From Deltaproteobacteria bacterium (lineage in GTDB: Bacteria; Desulfobacterota; DSM-4660; Desulfatiglandales; B25-G16), in contig QMLW01000049.1 in assembly GCA_003646935.1 (NCBI GenBank), forward strand, positions 1-8,977: DNA of 8,977 nucleotides, given 5' to 3'. Position numbers and translations under genes: made by a program. The notes under the pieces were generated by a model, which saw only the letters and a program-made list of their open reading frames with translations, was not told the origin of the DNA and did not search any database. Below are positions 6,677 to 8,977 of this stretch, in pieces. Position 1 is the stretch's first letter, and each line of letters begins with the position of its first letter.

Positions 6677-6684
6677 CCCTCCCC
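6677..6684 (-). promoter_or_regulatory. Ribosome binding site that sets the transglutaminase-like start
   Basis: On the minus strand GGGGAGGG ends 5 nt before the ATG at 6671. This strong site inside the longer reading frame argues for the 6671 start over the GTG at 6719. A weak minus-strand promoter (TTGACG at 6752-6747, then TAGGAA at 6728-6723) would fit transcription of either start. Confidence 0.6.
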
Positions 6685-6842
6685 TTTGGTAGGTGATAGG
6701 GCTTGATTCCATGGGTCACCCCTTCCTAGCAACTCGGCAGAACTTCCGTCAACAGAAAAGCTTCTTCCCCAGGCATTGCGTTCGCGAAATATCCTTGCAA
6801 TCCTCAATCATCTATTGGTAATAGCGTGTGGAGACGATGAGA

Positions 6843-6872
6843 AAATAGTGTACTGATGCACGAGCACTATTT
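6843..6872. repeat. Inverted repeat AAATAGTG-N14-CACTATTT upstream of tal
   Basis: Perfect 8-bp arms at 6843-6850 and 6865-6872 lie in the divergent region between the transglutaminase-like gene and tal. A -10-like TAAGAT (6886-6891) follows, but I see no convincing -35. The half-sites match those at 442-449 and 470-477, in the reverse order. Elsewhere in 6720-6914 there is a TTCGCGAA palindrome (6781-6788) and nothing else I recognise. Confidence 0.5.
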
Positions 6873-6906
6873 ACAGGGGCTAGGATAAGATAGTTCACGT
6901 ATGAGG

Positions 6907-6914
6907 AAGGAGGT
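6907..6914 (+). promoter_or_regulatory. Ribosome binding site that sets the transaldolase start
   Basis: AAGGAGGT abuts the ATG at 6915 but lies 7 nt (from AGGAGG) before the ATG at 6921. The second ATG also gives the canonical MKIFID start of this family, so 6921 is chosen. Confidence 0.75.
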
Positions 6915-6920
6915 ATGGGC

Positions 6921-7742
6921 ATGAAGATATTCATAGATTCGGCTAAGGTATCCGAGATAGAAGAGGCCTTTAGCAGCGGATTTCTGGATGGCGTAACAAC
7001 GAATCCCTCTCTTTTAAAGGTAGCCGTTGATGAGCTTACGGCAAGGGGGGAGGAGATAGACTTAGCCCAGTACATAGAGAGGATCTTAACCGTAGCAGAG
7101 GGCACGCCCGTATCCTTGGAGGTAACGGAGTACACCTATGAAAGGATGGTGGAGCAGGCCAAGAGGATATATGAGAGATTCAATCCGGTCGCTAATAACG
7201 TGTATATCAAGATCCCGATTAACCCGGTCTTCAACGGAGCGGAAGCGGATGAGTTCGATGGACTAAAGGCAATAAAGGAGCTCTCAGCTGAAAATATACC
7301 CGTCAACTGTACGCTCATATTCACCCCGGAGCAGGCGTTGTTGGCGGCCAAGGCAGGGGCAGCTTTTGTGAGCCCTTTTGCGGGGAGGATTGATGACTAC
7401 ATACGGTCACAAAACGATATTCAGTTTAAGAAAGAGGATTATTTCCCGGCTCAGGGTATATGGAGGGATGAGCAGGTCCTTGAGGATAACGGGGTTGTTT
7501 CGGGTATTGATTTGGTCGAGCAGATTGTAGAGGTCTTTCTGAGATATGACATGACAGCGGAGGTTTTAGCAGCGAGTCTAAGAAATGCTCGTCAGGCAAG
7601 AGAGGCTGCGTTGGCTGGTGCAGATATCGCTACCTTACCGCTCTATGTAATCAAGGATTTGGTGAGCCACTACAAGACCAGGGAGGGCATGGAGAAGTTC
7701 ATCGGGGACGTACTCCCGGAATACGTTGAGCTCACGAAGTGA
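6921..7742 (+). CDS. tal: Transaldolase (small-subunit, TalC/MipB-like branch)
   Basis: Transfers a dihydroxyacetone unit between sugar phosphates in the non-oxidative pentose phosphate pathway, through a Schiff base to lysine. At 273 residues it is longer than the usual 210-220 of the TalC/FSA branch; extra residues seem to lie around 34-48, 100-112 and 160-185. Motifs: MKIFIDSA (1-8), GVTTNPSLL (24-32), NVYIKIP with the Schiff-base Lys97, NCTLIFTPEQALLAAKAGA (129-147) and SPFAGRIDD (151-159). Two residues argue for transaldolase over fructose-6-phosphate aldolase: Glu67 in SLEV, where FSA has Gln59, and Phe153 in SPF, where FSA has Tyr131. Start at 6921 by SD spacing. It is followed after 9 nt by qng1, so the two are probably co-transcribed with tgt; no functional link to queuosine is known to me. 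Confidence 0.93.
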   Translation: MKIFIDSAKVSEIEEAFSSGFLDGVTTNPSLLKVAVDELTARGEEIDLAQYIERILTVAEGTPVSLEVTEYTYERMVEQAKRIYERFNPVANNVYIKIPINPVFNGAEADEFDGLKAIKELSAENIPVNCTLIFTPEQALLAAKAGAAFVSPFAGRIDDYIRSQNDIQFKKEDYFPAQGIWRDEQVLEDNGVVSGIDLVEQIVEVFLRYDMTAEVLAASLRNARQAREAALAGADIATLPLYVIKDLVSHYKTREGMEKFIGDVLPEYVELTK

Positions 7743-7751
7743 ATAGGAAGT

Positions 7752-8465
7752 ATGTGGGAAGTCCTCAAAACAGCTCAGCATGTATCAGGAGTTAGCAGCC
7801 ATGTTCGGATCAGAAAGGAGGCTGTAGCCAGTTTTTCGAAAAGGCTTCATGAGGGCGGAATCGAGGTGCCTCCCTGGAGCAGAACCTACCACTTCTGTGC
7901 AGGCGGGAGGGAGACGGTCTCCTATCTTCTCGTCTTGGACAGCCTTAATTTTTGTTTCTGGCCCGCCTCAGGGGAAAGCAGGTGGGAGATCATATGGGGG
8001 TCAAGGAGGCTTTCGGGCTACTTTGCTCTTGCAGGCTCCCTTGCCCGGGCCATGAACTCAGGGGTTCCCCTCATAAGGGCAGAGTATTTGGCGAGACTTT
8101 CGGTCGAAGCGTTACGGGAAATTCTGGGCGGCAGAGGGGAGTTGCAGCTGATGGAGGACCGCGTCAGGATACTCAACGAACTAGGGCACATCCTTTTGGA
8201 GAGGTATAACGGAGAGGCATCGGGATTTGTGGAGGCCGCGGCAGGCTCGGCAGAGAAACTGGTAGGGCTGCTCGTCAAAACATTGACATCTTTTCGGGAC
8301 GTAGCTGAGTACCTGGGCCAGAGGGTGTATTTCTACAAGAGGGCACAGATATTTTGCGCTGATCTCTATGGGGCCTTTGAGGTCGATTGGGCTTTGTGGA
8401 ACCTCGTACAACAAGAGAAATTCACCTCAAGGCCGCACCATCGCATTGTAATTATTTTTTACTGA
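7752..8465 (+). CDS. qng1: Queuosine 5'-phosphate N-glycosylase (DUF2419, Q salvage), internally deleted
   Basis: The family (Pfam Q_salvage, human QNG1/C9orf64) releases queuine from queuosine 5'-phosphate so that Tgt can reuse it. The N-terminal two thirds look normal: MWEVLKTAQHV and HVRI; TVSYLLVLDSLNFCFWP (55-71); the ARAMNSGVPLIRAEYLARLS stretch (98-117); LMEDRVRILNELGHILLERY (133-152); and FRDVAEY...VYFYKRAQIFCADLYGAF to residue 209. The next residue starts EVDWALWNLVQQ and the protein ends RPHHRIVIIFY, which is the normal family C-terminus. About 80-100 residues that usually lie between are missing, with the frame kept (junction about 8376-8381). Hence 237 residues against roughly 310-340. 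The missing part normally includes helices of the active-site fold, so activity is doubtful. SD AGGAAG is close to the ATG. Its TGA shares one base with the tgt ATG. Confidence 0.85.
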   Translation: MWEVLKTAQHVSGVSSHVRIRKEAVASFSKRLHEGGIEVPPWSRTYHFCAGGRETVSYLLVLDSLNFCFWPASGESRWEIIWGSRRLSGYFALAGSLARAMNSGVPLIRAEYLARLSVEALREILGGRGELQLMEDRVRILNELGHILLERYNGEASGFVEAAAGSAEKLVGLLVKTLTSFRDVAEYLGQRVYFYKRAQIFCADLYGAFEVDWALWNLVQQEKFTSRPHHRIVIIFY

Positions 8466-8977
8466 TGTTTACATTCGATATTTTAGCAACTCAGGGAGAT
8501 GCATGCCTCGGTAAGATCATCACCGCGAGCGGGGCCATACATGCACCATCGTTCGTTCCAGTAGGTACGCTCGCAAGCCAGGGTTGGTATCAGTAGACGA
8601 ACTCCGGGAGATTGGATGTCAGGCTCTCATAGGCATTCTGCAGGGAGGGGCGTATCGCGACTTACGGCAACGGAGCGCACAGTTCATCGCTGGTTTGGGT
8701 TTCGACGGGTATGCCATTGGAGGGTCACTGGGGGAATCAAAGGAGGAAATGTACCGTGTTCTGGAATGGACGACGCCGCTCCTGCCAAGGGAGAAATCCC
8801 GGCATCTCCTCGGTATCGGTGAGGTGGAGGACATCTTTTACGTGGTCAAAAGAGGGATTGACCTCTTCGACTGCGTTTTTCCCACGAGAGCGGCCAGGAC
8901 GGGGAGGTTTTTGAAGAGGGAAGCCGGGAGGTTCCGAATACATATTCAGAACGCGCGTTTCAAGGACGATCCCAATC
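8465..8977 (+). pseudogene. tgt: tRNA-guanine transglycosylase, frameshifted and internally deleted, 3' cut by window edge
   Basis: Tgt exchanges G34 for preQ1 or queuine in tRNAs with GUN anticodons. The ATG at 8465 overlaps the qng1 stop (TGATG). Frame 1 reads MFTFDILATQGDACLGKIIT, then PSFVPVGTLASQG, and stops at TAG 8594-8596. From about 8581 the -1 frame continues LVSVDELREIGCQALIG. One G lost from a GGGG run at 8581-8583 explains the shift. GCQALIG is then followed at once by ILQGGAYRDL (8635 on), whereas family members have roughly 150 residues between, including LTDSGGFQ with the general-base Asp. The remainder is well kept: FDGYAIGG, RHLLGIGEVEDIF, GIDLFDCVFPTR with the nucleophile Asp of FDC, and NARFKDD at the window end, just before the expected zinc site. 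Without the DSGGFQ region it cannot be catalytic. Confidence 0.85.

Noticed and set aside
6715..6719. GTG at 6719 as start of the transglutaminase-like protein
   Set aside because: The upstream purine run lies only 1 nt from it, while the ATG at 6671 has a strong, well-spaced SD.
8387..8596. Separate small gene at 8387-8596
   Set aside because: This is the tgt N-terminal frame extended upstream into qng1; the real start is the ATG at 8465.
8465..8977. Programmed frameshift in tgt
   Set aside because: No slippery heptamer with downstream structure stands out and the catalytic middle is deleted anyway, so a simple G-run indel is more likely.

Overview
The window comes from a bacterium of about 50% GC with strong Shine-Dalgarno (SD) sites and tightly packed genes. 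ValRS type, the glutamate-rich protein style and the transposase remnant look most like a Desulfobacterota (deltaproteobacterial) genome. That placement is inferred from remembered family sequences; no search was run.

Layout: (1) 1-362, a transposase remnant open at the left edge with an internal deletion and a lost 3' end. (2) 363-509, a promoter-like gap with a 13-bp-arm inverted repeat. (3) 510-1433, a glutamate-rich, mostly disordered protein with three internal repeats and a helical tail resembling the PopZ C-terminus. (4) 1448-1504, a 13-bp stem with a long loop, a possible terminator. (5) 1570-5063, valS and nadC, translationally coupled by a GTGA overlap. (6) 5055-5247, an unusual inverted array of 9-bp units that fills the nadC-sirtuin gap. 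(7) 5256-6002, a Sir2-family NAD-dependent deacylase. (8) 5997-6671 on the minus strand, a transglutaminase-like protein that overlaps the sirtuin end to end. (9) 6672-6920, a divergent control region with a second inverted repeat that shares half-sites with the one at 440-479. (10) 6921-8977, transaldolase, a queuosine-salvage glycosylase (Qng1 family) and tRNA-guanine transglycosylase (tgt), arranged as an operon.

Most of the intact genes are housekeeping: valine tRNA charging, NAD synthesis (nadC), NAD consumption (sirtuin) and pentose phosphate metabolism (transaldolase). The qng1-tgt pair would form a queuine salvage route: Qng1 frees queuine from queuosine 5'-phosphate and Tgt puts it into tRNA. 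Both genes have lost their middle parts, and tgt also carries a one-base frameshift, so the pathway looks broken here unless the deletions are assembly errors.

The least explained structure is the 9-bp inverted array at 5055-5247. I see no CRISPR array, tRNA, rRNA, phage module or recognisable defence system.
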